Shown: positions 16,482 to 28,892 of the stretch, in pieces
How the letters are laid out: each line of letters opens with the position of its first letter
Position numbering within the stretch: position 1 is the stretch's first letter
DNA from: Oceanibaculum nanhaiense
GTDB lineage: Bacteria > Pseudomonadota > Alphaproteobacteria > Oceanibaculales > Oceanibaculaceae
DNA: 64,000 nt
Assembly (NCBI RefSeq): GCF_002148795.1
Contig: NZ_MPOB01000004.1
Coordinates: forward strand, 372,001 to 436,000
Reading direction: 5' to 3'
Position numbers and translations under genes: made by a program
The notes under the pieces: model-generated
What the model saw: only the letters and a program-made list of their open reading frames with translations
Databases searched by the model: none
What the model was told of the DNA's origin: nothing

Positions 16482-18047
16482 ATGGAAATCACCCAGACGC
16501 AGTCCGCCGGCTTGACCCGTGAATTCAAGGTGGTCGTTGCCGCCAAGGACATCGAGGAAAAGCTGAATATCCGCCTTGCGGAAGTGCAGGGGATGGTCAA
16601 CCTGCCGGGCTTCCGCCCCGGCAAGGTGCCGTTGACGCTGGTGAAGAAGCGCTTTGGCGCCTCGGTCATGGGCGAGGTGCTGGAGCAGGTGGTGCAGGAC
16701 AGCTCCAGCCAGGCTCTCGCGGAGAATAATGTCCGTCCGGCGATGCAGCCGCAGATCGAGATCGAGAAGTTCGACGAGGGTGCCGACCTCGAATACAAGC
16801 TGAAGGTCGAGGTCATGCCGGAGATCGTGCCGGTCGATTTCTCCACCATCGAGGTCGAGCGCGAGACCGCCGAAATCGCCGAGGAAGAGATCGAGCAGGC
16901 GATGTCCCGCATCGCCGAGCAGAACCAGCAGACCAAGCCGGTCGAGAAGAAGCGCGCGGTGAAGAGCGGCGACGTGGTGGTGATCGATTTCACCGGCAAG
17001 CTGGAAGGCAAGGATGACGACCGGCTGAAGGGCGAGGGCGCGCGCCTGACGCTCGGCTCCAACACTTTCATCGCCGGCTTCGAGGATCAGCTGGTCGGCG
17101 CCAAGCCCGGCGAGACCCGCGAAGTGAAGGTGACCTTCCCGGAGGAGTACGGCAATGCCGAACTCGCTGGCAAGGAAGCCGCTTTCACCGTCGAGGTGAA
17201 GGAACTGCACGAGCCGATCCCGGTCGAGATGAATGACGAGTTCGCCAAGAGCCTGGGCTTCGACGATCTGGAAGGCGTGAAGGCCGCTATCCGCCAGCAG
17301 ATCGAGGGCGAGTACAAGCAGGCCGCGCGCACCAGGGTGAAGCGCCGCCTGCTCGACAAGCTGGCCGAGTCGCACAGCTTTGAGGTGCCGCAGGGCATGC
17401 TCGACGCCGAATACGAGACCATCGTGCGCCAGATTGCTGGCGCGGATCACGATCACGCGCATGACCACGATCATGATCACGACCACGATCATGACCATGA
17501 TCACGATCACGGGCATGACCACGATCACGGGCATGACCACGATCACAAGCACGCCGTCGATGAGAAGCTGAACGACGAGGAGAAGTCGGAGTACCGCACC
17601 ATCGCCGAGCGCCGCGTGCGTCTGGGCCTGCTGCTCTCCGAGGTCGGCCGCTTGAACAACATCGATGTCAGCGATGAGGAAGTGCAGCGCGCGATGATCC
17701 AGGAAGCCAGCCGCTATCCGGGTCAGGAGCGTCAGGTGGTCGAATTCTACCGCGGCAATCCGCAGGCGCTGGCCAATCTGCGTGCGCCGCTGTTCGAGGA
17801 GAAGATCATCGATTTCATCCTCGAAATGGCCAAGGTCTCGGAAAAGACCGTAACGGCGGAAGAGCTGTTCAAGCCGATCGACGAGGATGGCGAGGAAGCC
17901 GGCGCCGACAAGAAGAAGCCGGCGAAGAAGGCCGCCGCCAAGAAGACCAAGGCTGCCGACAAGGATGCCAAGGCAGACGCCAAGGATGAGGCTGCGGAAG
18001 CCAAGCCGAAGAAGCCGGCGAAGAAGGCCGCCGCCAAGTCGGAGTGA
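16482..18047 (+). CDS. tig: Trigger factor with His/Asp-rich insertion
   Basis: 521-aa ribosome-associated chaperone and peptidyl-prolyl isomerase meeting nascent chains at the tunnel exit. Ribosome-docking signature GFRPGKVP at 43-50; FKBP-type domain about 160-245 (VVIDFTGKLEG, FIAGFEDQLVG); C-terminal chaperone arms around it. Two unusual parts: residues 322-357 are an almost perfect (Asp-His) repeat with 18 His and 14 Asp, inserted after the helix ending IVRQIAGA; and residues about 475-521 are a Lys/Ala/Asp tail like histone H1. The family is usually about 430-480 aa, so the extra length is accounted for by these. Start at ATG 16482 is typical. First of the tig-clpP-clpX-lon block. Confidence 0.95.
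   Translation: MEITQTQSAGLTREFKVVVAAKDIEEKLNIRLAEVQGMVNLPGFRPGKVPLTLVKKRFGASVMGEVLEQVVQDSSSQALAENNVRPAMQPQIEIEKFDEGADLEYKLKVEVMPEIVPVDFSTIEVERETAEIAEEEIEQAMSRIAEQNQQTKPVEKKRAVKSGDVVVIDFTGKLEGKDDDRLKGEGARLTLGSNTFIAGFEDQLVGAKPGETREVKVTFPEEYGNAELAGKEAAFTVEVKELHEPIPVEMNDEFAKSLGFDDLEGVKAAIRQQIEGEYKQAARTRVKRRLLDKLAESHSFEVPQGMLDAEYETIVRQIAGADHDHAHDHDHDHDHDHDHDHDHGHDHDHGHDHDHKHAVDEKLNDEEKSEYRTIAERRVRLGLLLSEVGRLNNIDVSDEEVQRAMIQEASRYPGQERQVVEFYRGNPQALANLRAPLFEEKIIDFILEMAKVSEKTVTAEELFKPIDEDGEEAGADKKKPAKKAAAKKTKAADKDAKADAKDEAAEAKPKKPAKKAAAKSE
17445..17552 (+). repeat. Low-complexity GAY-CAY repeat inside tig
   Basis: 36 codons, nearly all GAT/GAC alternating with CAC/CAT, coding (Asp-His)n with one Ala, two Gly and one Lys interruption. 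A mix of synonymous codons shows the repeat has been kept by selection or is old, not freshly slipped. Confidence 0.9.
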
Positions 18048-18054
18048 TCCTGCG

Positions 18055-18085
18055 CTTGAAGCCGGGCTTGTTGCGGGCCAAATTC
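18055..18085 (+). promoter_or_regulatory. Possible heat-shock (RpoH) promoter of clpP
   Basis: CTTGAAG at 18055-18061 and a weak CCAAATT box at 18078-18084, 19 bases after CTTG. The -35 is good and the -10 poor. ClpP control by RpoH is established in other proteobacteria. Confidence 0.3.
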
Positions 18086-18104
18086 CCGTGACATGATGCC
18101 CACC

Positions 18105-18129
18105 GCCGCCGGGTACGACGCCCGGCGGC
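18105..18129 (+). other. Hairpin between tig and clpP
   Basis: Perfect 9-bp inverted repeat GCCGCCGGG/CCCGGCGGC with a 7-base loop and no T run. It lies in the clpP leader, 30 bases before the start; could pause polymerase, protect mRNA ends or act on translation. Confidence 0.45.
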
Positions 18130-18159
18130 TTCGGTCCGAAGCAGGAAAGCACCCGAGCG

Positions 18160-18801
18160 ATGAGTGAGCGTGATCCGATCGACGTCTATATGAACACCCT
18201 GGTCCCGATGGTGGTCGAGCAGACCAACCGGGGCGAGCGGGCCTACGACATCTATTCCCGGCTGTTGAAGGAACGGATCATCTTCCTGACGGGGCAGGTG
18301 CATGACGGCGTGGCCAGCCTGATCTGTGCCCAGTTGCTGTTCCTGGAGTCGGAAAACCCGACCAAGGATATTGCGATCTACATCAATTCGCCGGGCGGTG
18401 TCGTCACCTCCGGTCTCGCGATGTACGACACCATGCAGTATATCCGCCCCGACGTGTCCACCCTGTGCATCGGCCAGGCGGCGTCGATGGGGTCGCTGCT
18501 GCTGGCCGCTGGTGCCAAGGGCAAGCGCTTCTGCCTGCCGCATTCGCGCGTGATGGTGCATCAGCCTTCCGGCGGGGCCCAGGGGCAGGCGACGGACATC
18601 GAGATTCAGGCGCGTGAAATCCTCTCGATCCGCGCCCGATTGAACCGGATTTACGCCGATCATACCGGTCAGCCGATCGAGGAAATCGAAAAGACGCTGG
18701 AACGCGACCGATTTATGTCGGCCGAAGAAGCGAAGAATTTCGGCCTGATCGACGAGGTCGTTTCCCGCCGCGCCGTGCCTGAGGCGGAAGAAAAGAAATA
18801 A
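18160..18801 (+). CDS. clpP: ATP-dependent Clp protease proteolytic subunit
   Basis: 213-aa serine protease forming the 14-subunit chamber that degrades proteins unfolded by ClpX or ClpA. Catalytic triad visible: Ser109 in GQAASMGS, His134 in VMVHQPSGG, Asp183 in ERDRFMS. Hydrophobic handle residues [12 protein letters not shown] are present and a propeptide-like N-terminus precedes VPMVVEQT. Normal length. Lies between tig and clpX, the standard order. Confidence 0.98.
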   Translation: MSERDPIDVYMNTLVPMVVEQTNRGERAYDIYSRLLKERIIFLTGQVHDGVASLICAQLLFLESENPTKDIAIYINSPGGVVTSGLAMYDTMQYIRPDVSTLCIGQAASMGSLLLAAGAKGKRFCLPHSRVMVHQPSGGAQGQATDIEIQAREILSIRARLNRIYADHTGQPIEEIEKTLERDRFMSAEEAKNFGLIDEVVSRRAVPEAEEKK

Positions 18802-18870
18802 CGATCAATGGGTTATGGCGCGCGCCTTTACCTGGCGGTTGCCATAACCCATTTAAATAATGTTGATCGT
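18801..18870. other. Long interrupted inverted repeat between clpP and clpX
   Basis: Outer arms ACGATCAA (18801-18808) and TTGATCGT (18863-18870); inner arms AATGGGTTATGGC (18807-18819) and GCCATAACCCATT (18841-18853), both perfect, around a 21-base loop. It starts in the clpP stop codon. No T run, so either a processing/stability hairpin or a weak terminator. Confidence 0.7.
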
Positions 18871-18982
18871 GTGAAGGCGGCTGTAACGAAATCGACGCAT
18901 GGCCGCGCTTTTTCACATTGAGCCCAGCGGAACGCTGCGGCTAACATAGCCTATTGAGCGCACGTGACCCCACGGAGTTAAG

Positions 18983-20251
18983 ATGAGCAAATCCGGCGGC
19001 GGCGATTCGAAGAATACGCTTTATTGCTCCTTTTGCGGCAAGAGCCAGCACGAGGTCCGCAAGCTGATCGCGGGTCCGACCGTATTCATTTGTGATGAAT
19101 GCGTCGAACTGTGCATGGACATCATCCGCGAGGAGCATAAGAGCAGCCTCGTCAAATCGCGCGACGGCATTCCGACGCCAACGGAAATCCGGACCGTGCT
19201 GGACGACTACGTCATCGGACAGAGCCACGCCAAGCGCGTGCTGTCGGTTGCCGTGCACAACCACTACAAGCGGTTGGCGCATGGTGCGAAGAATGGCGAT
19301 GTCGAGCTGGCAAAGTCGAACATCCTGCTGGTCGGCCCGACCGGCTGCGGCAAGACGCTGCTGGCCCAGACCCTAGCGCGCATCATCGATGTGCCCTTCA
19401 CCATGGCCGATGCGACGACACTGACCGAGGCGGGCTATGTCGGCGAGGATGTGGAGAACATCATCCTGAAGCTGCTGCAGGCCGCCGACTACAATGTCGA
19501 GCGGGCGCAGCGCGGCATCGTCTATATCGATGAGGTCGACAAGATTTCCCGCAAGTCGGACAATCCGTCGATCACGCGGGACGTCTCGGGCGAGGGCGTG
19601 CAGCAGGCGCTGCTGAAGATCATGGAAGGCACCGTTGCCTCCGTGCCGCCGCAGGGCGGGCGCAAGCATCCGCAGCAGGAATTCCTGCAGGTCGATACGA
19701 CCAACATCCTGTTCATCTGCGGCGGTGCCTTCTCCGGGCTGGAGAAGATTATCGGGCAGCGCAACAAGGGCACCTCGATCGGCTTCGGCGCCGATGTGCA
19801 GGGGCCGGAGGAGCGCCGCACCGGCGATGTGCTGCGCGAGGTCGAGCCGGAGGATCTGCTGAAATTCGGCCTGATCCCCGAATTTATCGGCCGTCTGCCG
19901 GTTCTCGCGACGCTGGAGGATCTGGACGAGAATGCGCTGGTGGACATCCTCAGCAACCCGAAGAACGCGCTGGTCAAGCAGTACCAGCGGCTGTTCGAGA
20001 TGGAGGATGTGCATCTGACCTTCGCCGAGGACGCCCTGCGCGCCATCGCGCAGAAGGCGATCCAGCGCAAGACCGGCGCGCGCGGCCTGCGTTCGATCAT
20101 GGAGAGTATCCTGCTGGACCCGATGTTCGACCTGCCGGGCATGGAGGATATCGACGAGATCGTCGTGAACCGCGAGGTTGTGGAGAGCAAGGTGGCGCCG
20201 CTCTATGTCCACAGCCGCGAGCGCAATAAGGACGCGAATACCAGCGCGTGA
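18983..20251 (+). CDS. clpX: Clp protease ATP-binding subunit ClpX
   Basis: 422-aa AAA+ unfoldase that recognises tagged substrates and feeds them to ClpP. N-terminal zinc-binding domain with Cys15, 18, 37 and 40; Walker A GPTGCGKT 118-125; Walker [10 protein letters not shown] at about 179-187; pore loop [11 protein letters not shown]-type loop region [10 protein letters not shown]-terminal small domain with [13 protein letters not shown] sensor 2. ATG 18983 preceded by ACGGAG. Normal length. Confidence 0.98.
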   Translation: MSKSGGGDSKNTLYCSFCGKSQHEVRKLIAGPTVFICDECVELCMDIIREEHKSSLVKSRDGIPTPTEIRTVLDDYVIGQSHAKRVLSVAVHNHYKRLAHGAKNGDVELAKSNILLVGPTGCGKTLLAQTLARIIDVPFTMADATTLTEAGYVGEDVENIILKLLQAADYNVERAQRGIVYIDEVDKISRKSDNPSITRDVSGEGVQQALLKIMEGTVASVPPQGGRKHPQQEFLQVDTTNILFICGGAFSGLEKIIGQRNKGTSIGFGADVQGPEERRTGDVLREVEPEDLLKFGLIPEFIGRLPVLATLEDLDENALVDILSNPKNALVKQYQRLFEMEDVHLTFAEDALRAIAQKAIQRKTGARGLRSIMESILLDPMFDLPGMEDIDEIVVNREVVESKVAPLYVHSRERNKDANTSA

Positions 20252-20304
20252 CGGTCCCCCGTTGGCGTCCTCTGGGGGCTGCATCGACATTGAAATCCGA
20301 ACTG

Positions 20305-20333
20305 GCCACAACCTCTAATCAAGGGGTTGTGGC
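20305..20333 (+). terminator. Hairpin after clpX, weak terminator
   Basis: GCCACAACC/GGTTGTGGC stem extended by two pairs (20305-20315 with 20323-20333), loop of 7, followed by TGTTCCGTCTT, which is only partly T-rich. Confidence 0.45.
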
Positions 20334-20372
20334 TGTTCCGTCTTGACGGACGATGTATGGTGCTGCCACGCT

Positions 20373-20400
20373 CTTGAACGGGCCTGAACAAGGGCCATCT
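20373..20400 (+). promoter_or_regulatory. Heat-shock (RpoH) type promoter of lon
   Basis: CTTGAAC (20373-20379), 13 bases, GGCCATCT (20393-20400), close to the sigma-32 pattern CTTGAAA / CCCCATNT. Expected start about 20407, about 97 bases before lon. lon is a known RpoH target. Confidence 0.5.
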
Positions 20401-20503
20401 GATTAGTCGAAAGGTCGATCTGCCATCCCGCGCCATTTTCTGTCGCTTCCAGCCTTATCGAAGCGGTTATTCCCCCGGCGGGACAGGGTCGAAAAGAGGT
20501 AGA

Positions 20504-22909
<2,406 letters not shown>

Positions 22910-22948
22910 TCCTGCCCACAGGCTCAGATTGTCTGAGTGAATTGCCGA

Positions 22949-22987
22949 ATCGGCCCCCTGTCCTCGTGACCGGGGGCCGATTTTTTT
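22949..22987 (+). terminator. Intrinsic terminator of lon
   Basis: 10-bp perfect stem ATCGGCCCCC/GGGGGCCGAT (22949-22958 with 22972-22981), followed by seven T. Confidence 0.92.
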
Positions 22988-23081
22988 CGCATTCCTCTCC
23001 GGATGCATCCCGGAATATGCGGCAAACTTGCATTTATCCCCAGAAAACGTCAGGAAACTGCGGATTTCTGCGGCTTGGCGA

Positions 23082-23111
23082 TTGACGCAGGCGGATCGGG
23101 CGATTTACAGT
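23082..23111 (+). promoter_or_regulatory. Probable sigma-70 promoter of hupB
   Basis: TTGACG (23082-23087), 18-base spacer, TACAGT (23106-23111). Start expected near 23118, giving an 80-base leader. Confidence 0.45.
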
Positions 23112-23198
23112 CTCTCGGTCTTGAGGATGTCCTCGTGGCGTTCTTGGGCGTTGATTTGAATACGCCTTTCTTTTTTGAGGATTGCGAGGGGGGCCGAC

Positions 23199-23471
23199 GT
23201 GAATAAAAATGAACTCGTGGCTGCGGTCGCGGAAAACAGCGGACTGACGAAGGCTGATGCCGGTAAGGCAGTCGATGCTGTTTTCGATTCGATTACTTCT
23301 GCGCTGAAGACGGGGGACGAAGTTCGTCTCGTTGGCTTTGGCACTTTTGCCGTCTCGGCGCGCGCGGCCAGCGAAGGTCGTAACCCGCGGACCGGTGAGA
23401 AGATCAAGATCCCAGCTTCCAAGCAGCCGAAGTTCAAGGCTGGCAAGGGTCTGAAGGACGCGATCAACTAA
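23199..23471 (+). CDS. hupB: DNA-binding protein HU
   Basis: 90-aa nucleoid protein that bends and compacts DNA as a dimer. Begins (M)NKNELVAAVAE and holds the DNA-arm signature GRNPRTGEKIKIPASK and the core VRLVGFGTF. A longer frame starts at 23175, but GTG 23199 gives the exact HU length, with GCGAGGGGGG (23186-23193) at good spacing. The position after lon is conserved in alphaproteobacteria. Confidence 0.96.
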   Translation: MNKNELVAAVAENSGLTKADAGKAVDAVFDSITSALKTGDEVRLVGFGTFAVSARAASEGRNPRTGEKIKIPASKQPKFKAGKGLKDAIN

Positions 23472-23496
23472 ATCGCGTTCCGTTTTGGGGCTTTAG

Positions 23497-23535
23497 AAAT
23501 CACGCCAGCGGGTTTTCTCCTGGCGTGATTTTTAT
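23497..23535 (+). terminator. Intrinsic terminator of hupB
   Basis: 11-bp stem AATCACGCCAG/CTGGCGTGATT (23498-23508 with 23520-23530), followed by TTTAT. Confidence 0.85.
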
Positions 23536-23579
23536 TTCGGCGCCGCGCGCGCCGATGCCAGAGGGAATCTGGTGCTTAA

Positions 23580-23654
23580 GGGCGATTAGCTCAGCGGTAG
23601 AGCGTCTCGTTTACACCGAGAATGTCGGCGGTTCGATCCCGTCATCGCCCACCA
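23580..23654 (+). tRNA. tRNA-Val (TAC)
   Basis: 75 bases. Acceptor GGGCGAT/ATCGCCC, D-arm GCTC/GAGC, anticodon loop TTTACAC with TAC, T-loop TTCGATC, A73 and encoded CCA. Confidence 0.97.
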
Positions 23655-23791
23655 TTTCCAGGCTATCCGCGACGCTTTGTAACGGCTTCTACTTTAGCGT
23701 CGGACAATCTGTTTCAGCTTGGAGAAAGATCGTTGACACCCATCGGGTGAGACGCTATTTCAAGGCTCCCTTTCACGAGGGGCCCTGTCGC

Positions 23792-23868
23792 GGGGGTGTA
23801 GCTCAGTTGGTTAGAGTGCCGGCCTGTCACGCCGGAGGTCGCGGGTTCGAGCCCCGTCACTCCCGCCA
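23792..23868 (+). tRNA. tRNA-Asp (GTC)
   Basis: 77 bases. Acceptor GGGGGTG/CACTCCC, D-arm GCTC/GAGT, anticodon loop CTGTCAC with GTC, T-loop TTCGAGC, G73 and encoded CCA (23866-23868). Confidence 0.97.
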
Positions 23869-24000
23869 TTTCTTCGGAAATGAATACCCGATTTCGCTGT
23901 CGATGCGTCGCCACTTTCCGTGTGCGGCGCATTACGCGTTTTAGGGCGCGTTCCGGTGGATTTTGGCGCGTCTGAATGCATGCTGCATGTGCGGTTTGCT

Positions 24001-24028
24001 TTGCCAAATGATATGTCATCTGTATAGT
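24001..24028 (+). promoter_or_regulatory. Sigma-70 promoter of the nuo operon
   Basis: TTGCCA (24001-24006), 16-base spacer, TATAGT (24023-24028). Expected start near 24035, leaving a leader of about 134 bases before nuoA. It is the best box pair in the 300-base gap after tRNA-Asp; nothing else was read there. Confidence 0.65.
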
Positions 24029-24168
24029 GGCGCCCGTATCCGATGGCTGACGAAGTCGCTGTCCGATGGCGATGGCCAGGGGCAGCGTACGGCGGACTGC
24101 CAAATGCACGGGACAGGGGCCTTGAGCCCCGACACCAACCCGGTGAGTTCTCGCTAGGGCCGCATCGC

Positions 24169-24534
24169 ATGGAAGAGTTTCTGAAAGAGTATCTGGCGAT
24201 ACTGATCTTTCTCGGCGTAGCCATTGGTTTGGCCGCCGTGATGGTGATCGCCTCCTATCTCGTCGCGCCGCAGCGTCCCGATTCCGAAAAAGTGTCGGCT
24301 TACGAGTGCGGGTTCGAGGCCTTCGACGATGCGCGCAGCCGGTTCGATGTGCGCTTCTATCTGGTGGCGATCCTGTTCATCATCTTCGATCTTGAGGTTG
24401 CCTTCCTGTTTCCCTGGGCAATCTCGCTGGGCGAGATCGGGCTGTTCGGCTTCTGGTCGATGGTGGTGTTCCTCGGCATCCTGACCATCGGCTTTGCCTA
24501 TGAATGGAAGAAAGGAGCCCTGGAATGGGAGTGA
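24169..24534 (+). CDS. nuoA: NADH-quinone oxidoreductase subunit A
   Basis: 121-aa membrane subunit of proton-pumping complex I. Three hydrophobic helices (about 8-32, 62-84, 90-112). Conserved loop [20 protein letters not shown] holds the Cys at the quinone-channel mouth. ATG 24169 gives the family start; an upstream in-frame ATG at 24043 would add 42 non-family residues. Overlaps nuoB by 10 bases. Confidence 0.96.
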   Translation: MEEFLKEYLAILIFLGVAIGLAAVMVIASYLVAPQRPDSEKVSAYECGFEAFDDARSRFDVRFYLVAILFIIFDLEVAFLFPWAISLGEIGLFGFWSMVVFLGILTIGFAYEWKKGALEWE

Positions 24535-25088
24535 CCCTTCCGCGCAACGGCCTCGTGCCGGCTCCCCAGGGGGCGCTGCCTCCCGGCGCCGAGCAGGACG
24601 CCCTGCTGCGCCATGTGACCGACGAGATGTCCGACAAGGGGTTCGTGGTCGCTCAGCTGGACAAGCTGATCGGCTGGGCACGCAGCGGTTCGATGTGGCC
24701 GATGACCTTCGGTCTCGCCTGCTGCGCGGTGGAAATGATGCACACCGCTGCCAGCCGCTACGATCTCGACCGCTACGGCATCGTGTTCCGCCCCAGCCCG
24801 CGCCAGTCCGACGTGATGATCGTCGCCGGCACGCTGTGCAACAAGATGGCGCCGGCCCTGCGCAAGGTCTATGACCAGATGGCGGAGCCGCGCTATGTCA
24901 TCTCGATGGGCAGCTGTGCCAATGGCGGCGGCTATTACCATTATTCCTATTCGGTGGTGCGCGGATGCGATCGCGTTGTGCCGGTCGATATCTATGTGCC
25001 GGGTTGCCCGCCGACGGCGGAGGCCCTGCTCTACGGTATCCTGCAATTGCAGAAGAAAATCGGCCGTTCCAGCAGCTTTGCCCGCTGA
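24525..25088 (+). CDS. nuoB: NADH-quinone oxidoreductase subunit B
   Basis: 187-aa peripheral subunit carrying the terminal 4Fe-4S cluster N2 that reduces quinone. Cluster ligands Cys66, Cys67 (GLACCAVE), Cys131 (GSCANGG) and Cys161 (PGCPPTAE). ATG 24525 has AAAGGAG at 24511-24517; an in-frame ATG at 24504 lies before this site and is rejected. Starts within the last codons of nuoA, so translation is probably coupled. Confidence 0.97.
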   Translation: MGVTLPRNGLVPAPQGALPPGAEQDALLRHVTDEMSDKGFVVAQLDKLIGWARSGSMWPMTFGLACCAVEMMHTAASRYDLDRYGIVFRPSPRQSDVMIVAGTLCNKMAPALRKVYDQMAEPRYVISMGSCANGGGYYHYSYSVVRGCDRVVPVDIYVPGCPPTAEALLYGILQLQKKIGRSSSFAR

Positions 25089-25115
25089 TCCCCTCTCTTC
25101 GCTAGCGACTGCATC

Positions 25116-25739
25116 ATGAACCAAGCATTGATCGATCTGGGCGACTATATCGCCGGCGCTGCGGCGAACGAGGTGGAGCGCAGCGAGCTTGTCTCCGATG
25201 AGCTGATCCTGTGGACGCGCCCGGCCTCGCTGATCCGGCTGATGACCATGCTGCGCGATGACAGCAACTGTCAGTTCAAGGTGCTGGTCAGCGTCTGCGG
25301 GGCCGATTACCCGGCGCGCGAACAGCGCTTCGAGGTGGTCTATAACCTGTTGAGCATGAAGCATAACCAGCGCATCCGGGTGAAGGTGGCAACCGACGAG
25401 GCGACGCCGGTGCCGTCGGTCGTAGGGGTGTTCCCCAGCGCCAACTGGTTCGAGCGCGAGACCTGGGATCTCTACGGCGTGCTGTTCAGCGACCATCCCG
25501 ACCTGCGCCGCATCCTCACCGACTACGGTTTCGAGGGACATCCGCTGCGCAAGGATTTCCCGCTGACCGGCTATGTCGAGGTGCGCTATGACGAAGAGCA
25601 GAAGCGCGTGGTGTATGAGCCGGTGAAGCTGGTGCAGGATTTCCGGACCTTCGATTTCACCAGCCCGTGGGAAGGCATGACCCGTCAGCTTCCGGGCGAC
25701 GAAAAGGCCAATGTCCCGCAGGATGAGGGGAAAGCCTGA
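25116..25739 (+). CDS. nuoC: NADH-quinone oxidoreductase subunit C
   Basis: 207-aa 30-kDa subunit in the peripheral arm, contacting B and D. Signature [37 protein letters not shown] region (about 109-148) is clear. Separate from nuoD, unlike the enterobacterial CD fusion. Ends in TGATG, sharing one base with the nuoD start. Confidence 0.97.
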   Translation: MNQALIDLGDYIAGAAANEVERSELVSDELILWTRPASLIRLMTMLRDDSNCQFKVLVSVCGADYPAREQRFEVVYNLLSMKHNQRIRVKVATDEATPVPSVVGVFPSANWFERETWDLYGVLFSDHPDLRRILTDYGFEGHPLRKDFPLTGYVEVRYDEEQKRVVYEPVKLVQDFRTFDFTSPWEGMTRQLPGDEKANVPQDEGKA

Positions 25740-26917
25740 TGCCTGAGGTCACAATCAAGCCGATGACGCTGAATTTCGGCCCCCAGCATCCGGCCGCCCA
25801 TGGCGTGCTGCGGCTGGTGCTGGAGATGGACGGCGAGGTCATCGAGCGTGCCGACCCGCATATCGGCCTGCTGCATCGCGGCACCGAGAAGCTGATCGAG
25901 TACAAGACCTACCTTCAGGCCGTGCCCTATTTCGACCGGCTGGATTACGTCTCGCCGATGTGCCAGGAGCATGCCTATGCGCTGGCGGTCGAGAAGCTGC
26001 TGGGCATCGGGGTGCCGGCGCGCGCGCAATATATCCGCGTGCTCTATGCCGAGATCACCCGCATCCTGAACCATCTGCTGAACATCACCACTTTCGCGCT
26101 CGATGTCGGTGCCATGACGCCGCTGCTCTGGGGCTTCGAGGAACGCGAGAAGCTGATGGAGTTCTATGAGCGGGTGTGCGGTGCGCGCCTGCATTCGGCC
26201 TATTTCCGGCCGGGCGGCGTGCATCAGGACCTGCCAGCCGGGCTGGCTGACGACATTCTGGCCTGGATAGAGACTTTCCCGGCGGTGATCGACGATATCG
26301 AGAGCCTGCTGACCGAGAACCGCATCTTCAAGCAGCGCACCGTCGATATCGGCGTCATGTCGGCGGAGGAGGCGCAGGCCTGGGGCTTCTCCGGCCCGTC
26401 GCTGCGCGCCTCCAACGTGGCGTGGGATCTGCGCAAGTCGCAGCCCTACGACGCTTATGCCGACATGGATTTCGACGTGGTGATCGGCAAGACCGGCGAT
26501 TGCTATGCGCGGTATCTGGTGCGCATGGAAGAGATGCGCCAGAGCCTGAAAATCATGCGCCAGGCCATTGAGAAGATGCCGGATGGCCCGGTGAAGACCA
26601 CAGACCGCAAGGTGGCGCCGCCGAAGCGCGGCGAGATGAAGCAGTCGATGGAAGCGCTGATCCATCACTTCAAGCTCTATACCGAGGGCTATCACGTGCC
26701 GGCCGGCGAGACCTATACCGCCGTCGAGGCGCCGAAGGGCGAGTTCGCCGTGTATCTGGTGGCCGATGGCAGCAACCGGCCGTACCGCTGCCATATCCGC
26801 GCCCCGGGGTTCCCGTTCCTGGCGGCCATGGATTACATGTGCAAGGGGCACATGCTGGCCGATTCCGTGGCGATCCTGGGGTCGCTCGACATCGTTTTCG
26901 GGGAGATCGACCGATGA
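25739..26917 (+). CDS. nuoD: NADH-quinone oxidoreductase subunit D
   Basis: 392-aa 49-kDa subunit forming the quinone pocket with Nuo[14 protein letters not shown] near the N-terminus supplies His21; Tyr70 in [10 protein letters not shown] is the quinone-headgroup tyrosine. C-terminus ends DIVFGEIDR, the family norm. Overlaps nuoE by four bases (ATGA). Confidence 0.97.
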   Translation: MPEVTIKPMTLNFGPQHPAAHGVLRLVLEMDGEVIERADPHIGLLHRGTEKLIEYKTYLQAVPYFDRLDYVSPMCQEHAYALAVEKLLGIGVPARAQYIRVLYAEITRILNHLLNITTFALDVGAMTPLLWGFEEREKLMEFYERVCGARLHSAYFRPGGVHQDLPAGLADDILAWIETFPAVIDDIESLLTENRIFKQRTVDIGVMSAEEAQAWGFSGPSLRASNVAWDLRKSQPYDAYADMDFDVVIGKTGDCYARYLVRMEEMRQSLKIMRQAIEKMPDGPVKTTDRKVAPPKRGEMKQSMEALIHHFKLYTEGYHVPAGETYTAVEAPKGEFAVYLVADGSNRPYRCHIRAPGFPFLAAMDYMCKGHMLADSVAILGSLDIVFGEIDR

Positions 26918-27578
26918 GCGCCGCGCCGACCGTGAAGGTGCAGCAGCCGGAGAGCTTCTCCTTCACCAAGGAGAACATGGCGACGGTCAAGAAGATCATC
27001 GCCAAGTACCCGGAAGGCCGCCAGCTTTCTGCCGTCCTGCCGTTGCTCGACCTGGCGCAGCGCCAGCACGACAACTGGGTGCCGCAGGCGGCGATGGAGC
27101 ATATCGCTGAAATCCTGGACGTGGCGCCGATGCGGGTGATGGAGGTCGCGACCTTCTACACCATGTTCCATCTGGTGCCGGTCGGTAAGTACCACCTGCA
27201 GCTCTGCACCACGACGCCGTGCTGGCTGCGTGGCTCCGACGATGTGGTGGCGACCTGCCGCAACAAGCTGGGCATCGATTTCGGCGAGGTGACGGCGGAC
27301 GGCAAGTTCTCGATGGTCGAGGTCGAATGCCTGGGGGCCTGCGCCAATGCGCCGATCCTGCAGGTGAATGACGATTTCTACGAGGATATGGACGCCGAGA
27401 CGACGACCAGTCTGCTCGACCAGCTGGCGCGCGACGAGGTGCCGCCGGCAGGCCCGATGAACGGCCGCCAGTTCTCGGCGCCGGAAGGCGGGCCGACCAC
27501 GCTGCTGGACATGAAGCCGGCGAAGAAGCCTGCCAGGAAGAAAGCCGATACGTCGGATAGCGATGAGGCGAGTGTCTG

Positions 27579-27579
<1 letters not shown>
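26914..27579 (+). CDS. nuoE: NADH-quinone oxidoreductase subunit E
   Basis: 221-aa 24-kDa subunit with the 2Fe-2S cluster N1a. Ligands Cys98, Cys103 ([10 protein letters not shown]), Cys139 and Cys143 (CLGACANAP). ATG 26914 overlaps the nuoD stop; the longer frame to 26839 is inside nuoD. The last 45 or so residues (Pro/Gly then Lys-rich, [11 protein letters not shown]) extend beyond the ordinary thioredoxin-fold core and are likely disordered. Confidence 0.96.
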
Positions 27580-28871
<1,292 letters not shown>

Positions 28872-28892
28872 GATAGGGGTAGGGGAATATCC

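Noticed and set aside
17445-17552. Tandem DNA repeat array or origin iterons inside tig
   Set aside because: The period is a six-base codon pair in frame with tig and the codons vary; it is a coding low-complexity tract.
23525-23944. 139-codon frame overlapping tRNA-Val and tRNA-Asp
   Set aside because: It runs through two clear tRNA genes; no ribosome site.
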